DNA from: Bowmanella denitrificans
Lineage (GTDB): Bacteria > Pseudomonadota > Gammaproteobacteria > Enterobacterales > Alteromonadaceae
Length of the DNA: 64,000 bases
Assembly: GCF_002887595.1 (NCBI RefSeq)
Contig: NZ_PEBU01000006.1
Span: 1 to 64,000 of the forward strand
Direction of reading: 5' to 3'
Under the pieces are notes generated by a model that saw only the letters and a list, made by a program, of their open reading frames with translations, was not told the DNA's origin and made no database searches. Positions 24,742-33,303 of this stretch are shown here, piece after piece. The position numbers and the translations under genes were made by a program. Each line of letters starts with the position of its first letter. Positions within the stretch are counted from its first letter, which is position 1.

Positions 24742-26823
24742 ATGAAAATACGTTATTCCCTACTTTCTGTGGCGATTGCCATCGCCTGTCAGCCATTAAT
24801 GGCCGAAGAAGCAGATACTGCTGTACAGGCCGTTGAACATATTCTGGTCACATCAGATTTCTCGGTTCGTAATCTGCAAACCCTGCCTGCCAGTGTGTCA
24901 GTGGTGGGGCAGCAGGAAATCACTGCCCGCCAGGCACAGCATTTAGAGCAGATTTTAAATGTGGCACCCAATGTTAATTTCAGTAGTGGTGCCTCGCGCG
25001 GGCGTTTTGTGCAGATCCGCGGGATTGGCGAGCGCAGTCAGTTTGCCGAGCCCATTAACCCTTCGGTTGGTTTTGTCATTGATGAGATGGATTTCTCTGG
25101 GATCGCCGCTATCGGTACCTTGTTTGACGTGCAGCAAGTGGAAGTGCTGAAAGGTCCGCAGGCCACCGAGTTCGGCGCCGCCGCCCTGGCCGGGGTGATA
25201 AAAATTCAGACCATGGAGGCGGGCAGTGACAGCCCTGGTCGTGTCAGTTTGAGTCTGGCTGAAAATAACAGTTGGTCAGCGGGCGTGGCCCAGGGCGGTG
25301 AGCTGACTGACAAGCTGCTTTACCGGGTGTCTGCCCAGCAATATAAAAGTGACGGTTTTATCGAAAACCTGCATTTACACAGAGATGACACTGGGCAGCG
25401 TGATGAATTGACCAGTCGCCTTAAACTCAAATACCTGGCCAATGACGATCTGACCTTGGCGCTAAACTATCAGTACTTTGATATTAACAACGGCTACGAC
25501 GCTTTTACCCAGACCAATGATGGGAAAACCCGCTCTGACCAGCCAGGCTACGACAAGCAACAAACCCATGCTTTGAGTTTACAGGCTGACTGGCGCCTGG
25601 ACTGGGCGACTCTGAAGGCTATTGGTACCTGGTCGGATTCCGAAATGGAATATGGTTACGATGACGACTGGTTGTATGACGGTTACCCCGGCGGTTACAC
25701 CGCTTTTGACGCCTATGCTCGTGAGCGCGACACGCACAGCCTGGAACTGCGCTTGTCATCTTCTGCCTCTGCAAAGTGGTTTAACGGCACCACTGATTGG
25801 GTGCTGGGCGTTTACAGCAAAAACGTGGATGAAGTGCTGACCCGCGAGTATGACTATCTGGATGGGGTGTTTCGCAGTGATTATGAGCCGCAAAACCAGG
25901 CCATTTATGCGCAAACTATCAGCCAATTAAACGACAAAACCCGCCTGACGGTAGGGCTCAGATTCGACAAGTTTGATATTGAGTATGTTGATTCAGATGG
26001 CTTTGTGGCCAGTGTCAGTGACGACATGCTGGGCGGAAAACTGATACTTGATCATCAGTTGACTGAGCAAACCCTGGTTTATGCCGGCGTCAGCCGTGGG
26101 TATAAGGCCGGCGGATTTAACCTGGATGAACAGGTGAGCGCCGACAAACGCAACTATGCACCGGAATATAACTGGAACTATGAACTGGGTGTGAAAGGCA
26201 GCAATGTCGAGGGTGATCTGACCCTGCGCGTTGCCGGCTTTTACATGCAGCGCAAGGACACGCAAATCAGTGACTATCAACTGATACCTTCCAGCGGCCA
26301 GGCAGCGGAATTTATCGACATTATAGCCAATGCCGATATAGGCACTAACTATGGACTGGAAGTGGAAAGTCGCTGGCAGGTTAACGACAACCTGGGACTA
26401 TATGCCAACTTGGGCTGGCTGCGCGCCAGCTTTGAAGATTACACCAATGCCAAAGGCGAGTATGTGAATAAGCGCGATCAGGCGCAGTCTCCTCGTTATA
26501 CCTTTAATCTGGGCATGGACTGGCGACTGGCTGAAAACTGGCATTGGCATCTGGAAACCGATGGTAAAGACGGTTTTTACTTCTCTGACGGCCACAATGA
26601 GCAAGCCGATGCAGAGGTGTTGGTTCACACCCGCCTGAGCTGGCAGCACAATGACTGGACGGTGTCGCTGTGGGGACAAAACCTGTTCGACCGCGAATAC
26701 CATGTGCGTGGCTTCTATTTCAACAATGAACCCGAAGACGGCTACGACCAGGATAAATCCAGGTTATATACCCAGTTAGGGGATGGTCGCCTGCTGGGTA
26801 TCAGTGTTGATTATCTGTTTTAA
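24742..26823 (+). CDS. TonB-dependent receptor, probable thiamine/precursor uptake
   Basis: A 693-residue outer-membrane receptor with signal peptide (about 21 residues), plug domain (roughly 45-165, with QVEVLKGPQATEFGA) and a 22-strand barrel ending in aromatic Phe (VDYLF). The TPP riboswitch upstream and thiamine genes downstream point to uptake of thiamine or a precursor across the outer membrane; this matches the TPP-regulated receptor (omr1) described by comparative genomics in gammaproteobacteria. No iron-type regulatory site was noted. Substrate is inferred from regulation. Confidence 0.88.
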   Translation: MKIRYSLLSVAIAIACQPLMAEEADTAVQAVEHILVTSDFSVRNLQTLPASVSVVGQQEITARQAQHLEQILNVAPNVNFSSGASRGRFVQIRGIGERSQFAEPINPSVGFVIDEMDFSGIAAIGTLFDVQQVEVLKGPQATEFGAAALAGVIKIQTMEAGSDSPGRVSLSLAENNSWSAGVAQGGELTDKLLYRVSAQQYKSDGFIENLHLHRDDTGQRDELTSRLKLKYLANDDLTLALNYQYFDINNGYDAFTQTNDGKTRSDQPGYDKQQTHALSLQADWRLDWATLKAIGTWSDSEMEYGYDDDWLYDGYPGGYTAFDAYARERDTHSLELRLSSSASAKWFNGTTDWVLGVYSKNVDEVLTREYDYLDGVFRSDYEPQNQAIYAQTISQLNDKTRLTVGLRFDKFDIEYVDSDGFVASVSDDMLGGKLILDHQLTEQTLVYAGVSRGYKAGGFNLDEQVSADKRNYAPEYNWNYELGVKGSNVEGDLTLRVAGFYMQRKDTQISDYQLIPSSGQAAEFIDIIANADIGTNYGLEVESRWQVNDNLGLYANLGWLRASFEDYTNAKGEYVNKRDQAQSPRYTFNLGMDWRLAENWHWHLETDGKDGFYFSDGHNEQADAEVLVHTRLSWQHNDWTVSLWGQNLFDREYHVRGFYFNNEPEDGYDQDKSRLYTQLGDGRLLGISVDYLF

Positions 26824-26886
26824 TTTATTGTCCCGGCAGGGACGCCGGGTATTTGCCAGGGCGGCAGGTTTGTCAGGAATATTTAT

Positions 26887-27144
26887 ATGAAACTGGTTGC
26901 AGAAATTTCCCTTTATCCCTTGGCCGATAAATACATTGCGCCTATTCAAACCTTTATTGACCGTATTAGTCAGTACCCGCAACTGGATGTTGAAACCAGC
27001 GCAACCAGCACCCGCATCAGTGGTGACTATCTACCCACTATGGAGATTCTGGCCAAAGAAATGCAGCGCAGTCATCAGGAGATTGGCCAGGCTATTTTTG
27101 TTTGCAAATTCTTAAATGGTGATGCCATGGGTAGCGGTCGGTAA
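26887..27144 (+). CDS. thiamine-binding protein, YkoF/MTH1187 family
   Basis: An 85-residue soluble protein of the COG0011 family (MTH1187/YkoF type ferredoxin-like fold), with MKLVAEISLYPL and a central STRISGDY strand. Family members bind thiamine or its HMP part. No signal peptide, so probably cytoplasmic. Its stop overlaps the ATG of the PnuT-like gene (TAATG). Position 2 in the riboswitch-controlled operon. Confidence 0.82.
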   Translation: MKLVAEISLYPLADKYIAPIQTFIDRISQYPQLDVETSATSTRISGDYLPTMEILAKEMQRSHQEIGQAIFVCKFLNGDAMGSGR

Positions 27145-27755
27145 TGAACTGGTTATCTGTTGTCGCTCAGCAATGGGCTGCTCAGTCAAACTGGGAGTTA
27201 CTGGCGGTGGTGCTGGCGCTCGGTTACGTATGGCTGGCCGCCAGACAAAGTATCTGGTGCTGGCCCTGCGCTTTGGTAAGTACAGCCATATACAGCTGGT
27301 TGTTCTGGGAGCATACCCTGCCACTACAGACCCTGCTTAACCTGTATTATCTGGTTATGGCCGTGTATGGCTGGTGGCATTGGCGGGCCATGGCGGATAC
27401 CGAGCCCTGCCAGGTACAAAAACGCAGTGGCTGGTATCACCTAGCGGCGGTGCTACTGCTGTTGCCTTTGTCGCTGGCCATTGGCTGGAGTCTGAAAAGC
27501 TACTTTAATAGCGAACATTTGTATGTGGATGCGCTGGTGACGGTATTCAGTTTGTTCACCACCTATCTGGTCACGCAAAAAGTGCTGGAAAACTGGCTGT
27601 ACTGGCTGGTTATTAATAGTTTTGCTGCCTGGCTTTATTGGCAAACCGGTTTGTATCTGACAGCGCTGCTGTTTGTCGGGTACCTTGGCTTTGCCCTGTA
27701 TGGCTACATTAAATGGCGCAGTAGTTATCTGCAGGACCCACATGCTGTCGGCTGA
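27144..27755 (+). CDS. pnuT: PnuC-family transporter, thiamine type (PnuT)
   Basis: A 203-residue inner-membrane protein with about seven helices of the PnuC family. Nearly all helices carry Trp pairs (for example VYGWWHWR and ENWLYWLVIN), as in PnuC/PnuT. PnuC itself takes nicotinamide riboside; the member in TPP-regulated operons is PnuT, a thiamine facilitator. Overlaps both neighbours (1 nt upstream, 14 nt downstream), so strictly co-translated. Confidence 0.85.
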   Translation: MNWLSVVAQQWAAQSNWELLAVVLALGYVWLAARQSIWCWPCALVSTAIYSWLFWEHTLPLQTLLNLYYLVMAVYGWWHWRAMADTEPCQVQKRSGWYHLAAVLLLLPLSLAIGWSLKSYFNSEHLYVDALVTVFSLFTTYLVTQKVLENWLYWLVINSFAAWLYWQTGLYLTALLFVGYLGFALYGYIKWRSSYLQDPHAVG

Positions 27756-28509
27756 GCAGGTCATTGAGTTACAACAGCAGGGCTGGATACAGGCTGATTA
27801 CCACCTGACAGAATTATTTGACGGCACGGTTAACCGGAATTTCTGTCTGACCTCAGGTCAAAAACGTTTTTTTCTGAAGTTGTTTAGTCAAAGCGGCGGT
27901 GATCGTCAGGATCGGCGTCGCCAGTTTGACCTTCAGCAATGTATTGCCGCACATGGCATGGCGCCAGAGCCCTTGTATTTATCTGAGCGGCACGATTTTA
28001 TGCTGGAAGCCTGGCTGGAAATACAGGACCTGGCGTCCGCCAGGCTAAACAAACCGCAAAAAATACAAAGGTTGGCCGAGCGCCTGTTTGCTATTCATCA
28101 GCTACCCATAGATTGCGCTGATTTGCCGCTGGTGGACGACTGGCAACATTATATTCAACGCGGCGCAATTCAGGATCGCACCCTGCTGACACAGGTTGAA
28201 GAACTGAGTCCCCGGTGGCTGGCTTTACCTAAGCCGGTGTTTTGTCACCATGACTTGTGCCTGGCCCACGTCTGCCTGATGCCACAGCGGGTTTGTCTGG
28301 ACTGGGAGTATGCCGCCATGTCTACCCCTGCCTATGATATAGCGTCCAGTATTTTGGCCGAGGGGCTGGATGCACAGCAGGGCAGGTGGCTGAGTGACAG
28401 CTATGCCAAAATCAGCAGTACCTGTGCAACTGCGCTCTGGCAAGAGGCGCAGCAGATGCGGCCCTTTGCCGAGTTAACTAACCGGCTTTGGCACCTGGCT
28501 CATCGCTAG
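27742..28509 (+). CDS. aminoglycoside-phosphotransferase-fold kinase, probable thiamine kinase
   Basis: A 255-residue APH/choline-kinase-fold protein in a thiamine uptake operon, best explained as the kinase that traps thiamine by phosphorylation (ThiK-like). Lys46 (RFFLKLF) is the nucleotide-binding lysine candidate. The catalytic loop reads CHHDLCLAH: Asp171 is kept, but the metal-binding Asn expected five residues later (HGDLHxxN) is His176. Asp187 in CLDWEYA fits the second metal ligand. It starts inside pnuT (14-nt overlap; AGGA upstream). Activity with the altered loop is uncertain. Confidence 0.75.
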   Translation: MLSAEQVIELQQQGWIQADYHLTELFDGTVNRNFCLTSGQKRFFLKLFSQSGGDRQDRRRQFDLQQCIAAHGMAPEPLYLSERHDFMLEAWLEIQDLASARLNKPQKIQRLAERLFAIHQLPIDCADLPLVDDWQHYIQRGAIQDRTLLTQVEELSPRWLALPKPVFCHHDLCLAHVCLMPQRVCLDWEYAAMSTPAYDIASSILAEGLDAQQGRWLSDSYAKISSTCATALWQEAQQMRPFAELTNRLWHLAHR

Positions 28510-28563
28510 GGGCTGTTTATCTTTTCAGTATAGATTTTGTTCAAATTCAGCCCCTGGTGCTTA

Positions 28564-28938
28564 TCATCCGTCGCCGGTTTCCAGCGACATAGGTTGTAAC
28601 TGAAAAAAGCTATCCGGCGGCGTACTGCTGTCGGTGTATTGCATTGCCCATGTTGCCAGACTTTGCATCGCAGGTAACAGATCGGCGCCTTTGCGGGTGA
28701 GTCGGTATTGATAGCGTACCGGCTGCTGCTGATACGGCTGCTTGTCGATAATCCCTTCATTTAATAACCGTTTTAAACGTGCAGCAAGAATATTGCTGGG
28801 AATATTCTCCTGTTGGCAAAACTCTGAATATCGCCTGGCACCCCCTAGTAAATCACGAAGCAGCAGTAGTGACCATTTGTCACCAACAAGATTGAGAGCC
28901 TGAAAAAGCGGACAAGGTTTATGCATGGTTAGGCGCAT
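28564..28938 (-). CDS. HxlR-family transcriptional regulator
   Basis: A 124-residue winged-helix protein of the HxlR family: CPLFQALNLVGDKWSLLLLR, RYSEFCQQ, and IPSNILAARLKRLLNEGIID are the family's hallmark helices. Several HxlR proteins sense electrophiles or quinones through the N-terminal Cys, here Cys9. Divergent from the HD-domain gene with a 99-bp gap that contains a long inverted repeat, a likely operator for both. AAGGAA lies 8 nt before the ATG. Confidence 0.88.
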   Translation of the reverse strand: MRLTMHKPCPLFQALNLVGDKWSLLLLRDLLGGARRYSEFCQQENIPSNILAARLKRLLNEGIIDKQPYQQQPVRYQYRLTRKGADLLPAMQSLATWAMQYTDSSTPPDSFFQLQPMSLETGDG

Positions 28939-28967
28939 TTATTGGTTTTCCTTATTATAAAATCGTC

Positions 28968-29022
28968 ACTTGCAAAATAAAAGTTAGTGTTGCTATTCTC
29001 TTTTAACTTTCAAAATGCAAGT
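28968..29022. promoter_or_regulatory. inverted repeat, likely HxlR operator
   Basis: Two 19-nt arms (28968-28986 and 29004-29022) are inverted copies agreeing at 15 of 19 positions, with perfect 7-nt outer (ACTTGCA/TGCAAGT) and inner (AAAGTTA/TAACTTT) parts. They lie between the divergent HxlR and HD-domain genes. Two-site symmetric operators are expected for a dimeric winged-helix repressor. Confidence 0.6.
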
Positions 29023-29037
29023 TACTTAAGAGGATAT

Positions 29038-29793
29038 ATGCTGGGCGATTACCAATGGAGTGAGCAAACCTGCGGCAGGCTGTCAAAATGGGACAAGCTC
29101 AGACTGCTTGGCTTGTTGGCAAAGGCTAAATGCATGGAACAAAGTTCCAGAATGGCGGTTAGCTTGCGGCTGAGATCTGTGTTGCAAGATGCTGGCGAAA
29201 ACTGGCTTAACCTGCCGGATTCGCAACTGGTCAAGCAAACTGAGGAAGAGGCTGTTGCCCTATACAGTGCGCCGATGCTGGCCCATTGTTATCGCACCTA
29301 TTTTTTTGCCCAGCTGTTTGCCCGCTATTATCAGCTTAAAGTGGACAGTGAATTGCTGGCTGTCAGCAGCCTGTTGCACGATGTGGGATTGTGCTCGCCT
29401 TATTCAGAACAATGCAGCCATACAGGATTTCAAATCATTGGTGCTCGCCATGTGCAACAGCGTGTTCAACAGGCTGGTTATTCGCAGCATAAGCAACGCC
29501 GAGCCTATGAAGCGGTGAGTTTGCATTTAAATCTGTATATCAGACCGAAGCCGCAATTTGCAGAAGCAGCTGTATTGCAAAGAGGCGCTATCTTGGATGT
29601 GATTGGTGCCAACCGACATTTGTTTGCGCCGGCGCTGCTGGCCTGGGCGCACAGGTTTTATGCAAGAGATGGCTTTCGGGCTGATATTCTCGATACTATG
29701 CAGACTATACCCCATGCGCCACATTCCCATGCTGGATTTTTAGGGCGTTGTGGCTTTGCCGGGCTGGCTGCCGCCAATCCCCTGGACACGTAA
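29038..29793 (+). CDS. HD-domain protein (phosphohydrolase-like)
   Basis: A 251-residue protein with an HD superfamily metal-binding pattern: His83 (AHCYRTYFF), His114-Asp115 (SLLHDVGLC), a further His in QCSHTGFQI and Asp204-type residues in the last helices. It resembles predicted HD phosphohydrolases regulated by HxlR-type neighbours, but the substrate is unknown. ATG 29038 has GAGG just upstream; an in-frame start at 28987 would sit inside the operator. The gene ends about 50 bp before the tRNA-Trp promoter. Confidence 0.72.
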   Translation: MLGDYQWSEQTCGRLSKWDKLRLLGLLAKAKCMEQSSRMAVSLRLRSVLQDAGENWLNLPDSQLVKQTEEEAVALYSAPMLAHCYRTYFFAQLFARYYQLKVDSELLAVSSLLHDVGLCSPYSEQCSHTGFQIIGARHVQQRVQQAGYSQHKQRRAYEAVSLHLNLYIRPKPQFAEAAVLQRGAILDVIGANRHLFAPALLAWAHRFYARDGFRADILDTMQTIPHAPHSHAGFLGRCGFAGLAAANPLDT

Positions 29794-29841
29794 CCTCTGG
29801 ACAACATTTGCGCATTTGGAAAATGAGATGCAGATAAATGC

Positions 29842-29869
29842 TTTACCTTTAACTTGGCATGGGTATAAT
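29842..29869 (+). promoter_or_regulatory. promoter of tRNA-Trp
   Basis: TTTACC, 16 bp, TATAAT, then a GC-rich discriminator (GCGGCC), 15 nt before the mature tRNA. The GC-rich discriminator is typical of stringently controlled stable-RNA promoters. Confidence 0.75.
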
Positions 29870-29883
29870 GCGGCCTCCATTGC

Positions 29884-29960
29884 AGGGGCGTAGTTCCAAT
29901 TGGTAGAACAGCGGTCTCCAAAACCGATGGTTGGGGGTTCGAGTCCCTCCGCCCCTGCCA
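29884..29960 (+). tRNA. tRNA-Trp (anticodon CCA)
   Basis: The acceptor stem AGGGGCG/CGCCCCT, D-arm, anticodon loop TCTCCAAA with anticodon CCA, T-arm GGTTCGAGTCC and encoded GCCA end are complete. It is 77 nt with CCA and nearly identical to E. coli tRNA-Trp; the D-loop has one extra C. Its 3' end from the T-loop onwards is duplicated at 30391. Confidence 0.96.
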
Positions 29961-30001
29961 GTATTCAAAGAAGCCTGTCCAAGTGACGGGCTTTTTGCTT
30001 T
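29944..30001. repeat. direct repeat, copy 1 (tRNA-Trp 3' end plus terminator)
   Basis: From the T-arm of tRNA-Trp through CCA and the terminator, about 58 nt recur at 30391-30449 with one substitution and one extra A. The upstream flanks differ, so the repeat starts sharply at the tRNA T-stem, as in attachment-site duplications formed by tRNA-targeting elements. Confidence 0.9.
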
Positions 30002-30003
30002 TT
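29971..30003 (+). terminator. terminator of tRNA-Trp
   Basis: AAGCCTGTC, loop CAAGT, GACGGGCTT, then a T-rich tail. The same hairpin recurs at 30419-30447. Confidence 0.85.
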
Positions 30004-30069
30004 TGCATCGAAGAAATGCGGCGGCGGGGTGAGAACCCCCATTGGGGTTAGACATCTTTGCCGGGAGCT

Positions 30070-30335
30070 ATACCAGCTCCAATAGTTATTTGTTCATTCA
30101 GAGCAGCCCTTAAAGGCTTAGAGCAAGGCGCAGTTTCGCAGGCATAGTTGGTCCTACGTCAAGGCACTGCAACGCAGATATAAGCCTTTAAGGGCGCTTC
30201 CTTTGGACGAGTCCAAAATGCACGCTAACGACGTTTTTTGCGTTCGATTTAGCCCCACTAAACCTACACGCAAGAGCCTTGTTATCGAGCATTTTGGCTC
30301 TCGCTGAAAGAACAAATAACTATTGGAGTTGGTAT
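30070..30335. mobile_element. MITE-like non-coding element, 266 bp, with 26-bp terminal inverted repeats
   Basis: The ends 30070-30095 and 30310-30335 are inverted copies (25 of 26 positions) reading CTCCAATAGTTATTTGTTC in the core. Inside are nested inverted repeats: 30106-30120 pairs perfectly with 30181-30195, and 30209-30221 pairs with 30289-30300. No open reading frame is present. This is the shape of a miniature inverted-repeat element or structured repeat family. It occupies most of the segment between the two tRNA-Trp end repeats. No target-site duplication was clear. Confidence 0.65.
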
Positions 30336-30390
30336 TGATGTACCGCTTTAGTGCCGCTTGCGGTCAGGTGCAAGGAGGCACCTGAGGAAA

Positions 30391-30449
30391 TCCCTCCGCC
30401 CCTGCCAGTATTCAAAAAAAGCCTGTCCAAGTGACGGGCTTTTTGCTTT
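30391..30449. repeat. direct repeat, copy 2 (displaced tRNA-Trp end plus terminator)
   Basis: Second copy of the tRNA-Trp 3' end and terminator, 447 bp downstream of copy 1. Without the 5' half it cannot make a tRNA. A CAGGTGC...GGCACCTG hairpin precedes it at 30366-30384. The remaining sequence to holD (30450-30552) shows nothing I can support. Confidence 0.9.
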
Positions 30450-30552
30450 CTAACAAGTAGCGTTTACAGACGATGATACGCTGGATTTGCCGTCTTATTA
30501 CCCGTAACAATTATCGACGCTGGTTTGACTCTGATGGTAAGCTAGCCCTCCT

Positions 30553-31053
30553 ATGACGACACTGACACCATATCAACAAGCCGTACTGACTGAACTGGGT
30601 ATCGTTCAGTGGCAGCTACGCACTAAGCCTGATGCTGCTGAGATTGGCACGCCGACACACAGTGGGGCGGATGCTGCACAGCTGTCCCCATCCGGACAAT
30701 CTGCGCCAAGAGCCAGCGCCGAGTCTGCCATTGCCAGACTGAAACAGGCCATGCAAGGCAGTACCACCGCCATACACAGTCAACCTGAGCCTGTTCAGGT
30801 AAGTGCGCCTACAGCGCTATCTGTGCCTGATACTAAGCCCATGGCTGAGCCTTTGTGGATAGCTGATAGTGAGCCAATGTTCAGCGATGTGCTGCTGGCG
30901 CTAAATTGGCCCGAAGGGCTAGGGTCTCTTCGTTGGCAACAAGCAGATGAGTTTAAGCTGGTGGATGGGATACTGTATTGTCCTGCGCCAGCCGCCCTGG
31001 CAACCGATAGCCGTCTTAAACGCCGCTTATGGCAGCTTCTGCAAGCATGCTGA
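30553..31053 (+). CDS. holD: DNA polymerase III subunit psi
   Basis: A 166-residue protein beginning MTTLTPYQQAVLTELGIVQW, the conserved N-terminal peptide of HolD that binds the chi subunit. A long Ala/Pro/Ser-rich linker (about 25-105) precedes the psi core, which ends in DSRLKRRLWQLLQ. Psi joins chi and the clamp loader. Gene order holD-rimI is as in E. coli, strongly supporting a call that sequence similarity alone would leave weak. Its end overlaps the rimI start. Confidence 0.85.
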   Translation: MTTLTPYQQAVLTELGIVQWQLRTKPDAAEIGTPTHSGADAAQLSPSGQSAPRASAESAIARLKQAMQGSTTAIHSQPEPVQVSAPTALSVPDTKPMAEPLWIADSEPMFSDVLLALNWPEGLGSLRWQQADEFKLVDGILYCPAPAALATDSRLKRRLWQLLQAC

Positions 31054-31496
31054 GTTTCCTTGCCTTAAACAGCGAAAACTACCAACCGGCTTTTGCTTTG
31101 CAGGTGGCCTGCCATAGCCATCCCTGGTCAGAGGCCACCTTCGCCAGTTGTCTGGATGGTCAGTATTTTGCCTGGCAAATGGAAGAGAATGGTGAGCTGG
31201 CCGGGTTCTATGTGGGGTTGCAGGTTTTGCAGGAAGCCACACTGATGGATATCGGCATTGCCAGTTCACACCGGGGGAAGGGGCTGGCTAAGCCCTTGCT
31301 GGAACATTTTTTCAGCCAATGCCGCGATAAAGGCATTGATGAGGTATGGCTTGAGGTGCGGGTATCTAATCAGGCGGCAATTGGTTTGTATAAACAGTAT
31401 GGCTTTGTACTGATTGAGCGGCGTAAAAACTACTATCCCTGCGAGGAAGGGCGCGAAGATGCGCTGATTATGAAGCTAAGCTGGGAAAACGCCTGA
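31047..31496 (+). CDS. rimI: ribosomal protein S18 N-alpha-acetyltransferase
   Basis: A 149-residue GNAT enzyme that acetylates the N-terminus of ribosomal protein S18. Motif A is RGKGLAKPLL, followed by WLEVRVSNQAAIGLYKQYGF and RRKNYYP, all typical of RimI. ATG 31047 overlaps the holD stop (ATGCTGA); an in-frame ATG at 31029 is possible but gives an N-terminus longer than the family norm. Neither has a strong ribosome site, which suits coupling to holD. Confidence 0.92.
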   Translation: MLSFLALNSENYQPAFALQVACHSHPWSEATFASCLDGQYFAWQMEENGELAGFYVGLQVLQEATLMDIGIASSHRGKGLAKPLLEHFFSQCRDKGIDEVWLEVRVSNQAAIGLYKQYGFVLIERRKNYYPCEEGREDALIMKLSWENA

Positions 31497-31682
31497 TTGG
31501 ACCAATTCCTGGTCTTTCTGTTGCTGATGCGGCCAACCGCAATTTCCTCTCTCTCGTGGGCGACTTTACAAGCACTTTAGGCTACAATCCGCGCCTTGTT
31601 TTTAAACTGTTTCTACCCGGCGATACAGAGTGCCGGAGCCAGGAAGCGGTCTGATATCAGCCAAACAGCAGCAGAGAGTCCC

Positions 31683-33275
31683 GTGGCCAGCAAAGCTTAT
31701 CTAGAACAACTGAACAAACGACGCACCTTTGCGATTATCTCGCACCCGGATGCCGGTAAAACCACCATCACCGAAAAGGTCCTCTTGTTCGGAAATGCCA
31801 TTCAAAAAGCCGGTACTGTGAAAGGGCGTGGTTCTAACCAGCATGCCAAATCTGACTGGATGGAGATGGAAAAAGAGCGGGGCATCTCGGTCACCACCTC
31901 GGTGATGCAGTTCCCTTATGCTGATTGCCTGGTTAACCTGCTGGATACCCCTGGACACGAAGACTTCTCCGAGGATACTTATCGCACCCTGACCGCAGTA
32001 GATGCCTGTTTAATGGTGATCGATGCGGCAAAGGGGGTGGAAGATCGTACCCGCAAATTGATGGAAGTGACCCGTCTGCGCGATACACCCATTCTGACCT
32101 TTATGAACAAGCTGGATCGCGATATCCGCGACCCCATGGAATTGCTGGATGAGGTGGAAACCGAACTGAAAATCGCCTGTGCGCCGGTAACCTGGCCTAT
32201 CGGTTGTGGCAAGGAATTCAAAGGGGTTTACCATATTCACCGTGATGAAAGTATTCTGTACCAGTCTGGTCAGGGCCATACCATCCAGGCCGTGCGCATT
32301 GTAAAAGGGCTGGATAACCCCGAGCTGGATGCTGCCGTTGGCAGTTCACTGGCCGGGCAGTTGCGTGATGAACTGGAACTGGTGATGGGGGCCTCTCACG
32401 AGTTTGATCAGGCCGCTTTTCTGGCCGGTGAACTGACTCCGGTATTTTTTGGCACTGCCTTGGGTAACTTTGGCGTCGATCATATGCTGGATGGCCTGGT
32501 GAAGTGGGCACCACGCCCGCAGGGCCGTCAGACTGATGTGCGCGAAGTCAGTGTTGAAGAAGAAAAGTTCAGTGGCTTTGTGTTTAAGATCCAGGCCAAT
32601 ATGGATCCTAAACACCGCGACCGTATTGCCTTTTGCCGTATCGTATCTGGTCGCTACGAAAAGGGCATGAAACTGCACCAAACCCGTATCGGTAAAGATG
32701 TACGTATATCCGATGCCCTGACCTTTATGGCCGGTGACCGGGAAGCGGTGGAAGAGGCCTTCGCCGGCGATATTATTGGTTTGCACAACCATGGCTCGAT
32801 TCAAATAGGTGATACTTTCACAGAGGGCGAAAAACTTAGATTCAGCGGTATTCCTAACTTTGCCCCTGAGTTGTTTAAACGTATTCGTTTAAGAGATCCG
32901 CTTAAGCAGAAGCAATTGCAAAAGGGCCTGATCCAGCTGTCTGAAGAAGGTGCGGTACAGGTATTCAGGCCGCTTATTAATAACGATCTGATTGTCGGTG
33001 CGGTTGGGGTATTGCAGTTTGATGTGGTGGTGGCCAGGCTGAAGGCTGAATACAACGTCGATGCGATTTATGAGCCGGTTAACGTGTCAACCGCGCGATG
33101 GGTATATTGTGACGATGCTAAAAAGCTGGATGAGTTTCGTCGTAAGGCCGAGGTGAATCTGGCCCTGGATGGCGGCGACAACCTGACCTACATCGCACCC
33201 ACTATGGTGAATCTGTCGCTGGCGCAAGAGCGTCATCCGGATATCAAGTTCCATAAAACCCGCGAACATTCTTAA
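31683..33275 (+). CDS. prfC: peptide chain release factor 3
   Basis: A 530-residue translational GTPase (E. coli RF3 is 529) that recycles RF1/RF2. G-motifs are clear: SHPDAGKTT (G1), DTPGHEDF (G3) and NKLD (G4). I chose GTG 31683 because it aligns with the family N-terminus; the frame is open back to 31596 but that extension is not family-like. 16 bp before the argS frame. Confidence 0.95.
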   Translation: MASKAYLEQLNKRRTFAIISHPDAGKTTITEKVLLFGNAIQKAGTVKGRGSNQHAKSDWMEMEKERGISVTTSVMQFPYADCLVNLLDTPGHEDFSEDTYRTLTAVDACLMVIDAAKGVEDRTRKLMEVTRLRDTPILTFMNKLDRDIRDPMELLDEVETELKIACAPVTWPIGCGKEFKGVYHIHRDESILYQSGQGHTIQAVRIVKGLDNPELDAAVGSSLAGQLRDELELVMGASHEFDQAAFLAGELTPVFFGTALGNFGVDHMLDGLVKWAPRPQGRQTDVREVSVEEEKFSGFVFKIQANMDPKHRDRIAFCRIVSGRYEKGMKLHQTRIGKDVRISDALTFMAGDREAVEEAFAGDIIGLHNHGSIQIGDTFTEGEKLRFSGIPNFAPELFKRIRLRDPLKQKQLQKGLIQLSEEGAVQVFRPLINNDLIVGAVGVLQFDVVVARLKAEYNVDAIYEPVNVSTARWVYCDDAKKLDEFRRKAEVNLALDGGDNLTYIAPTMVNLSLAQERHPDIKFHKTREHS

Positions 33276-33303
33276 GCCGCTGCTATACAGGATGATAAAG
33301 ACG

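Noticed and set aside
30391-30449. Second tRNA-Trp gene
   Set aside because: Only the 3' third of the tRNA is present; the upstream bases do not form an anticodon or D-arm.
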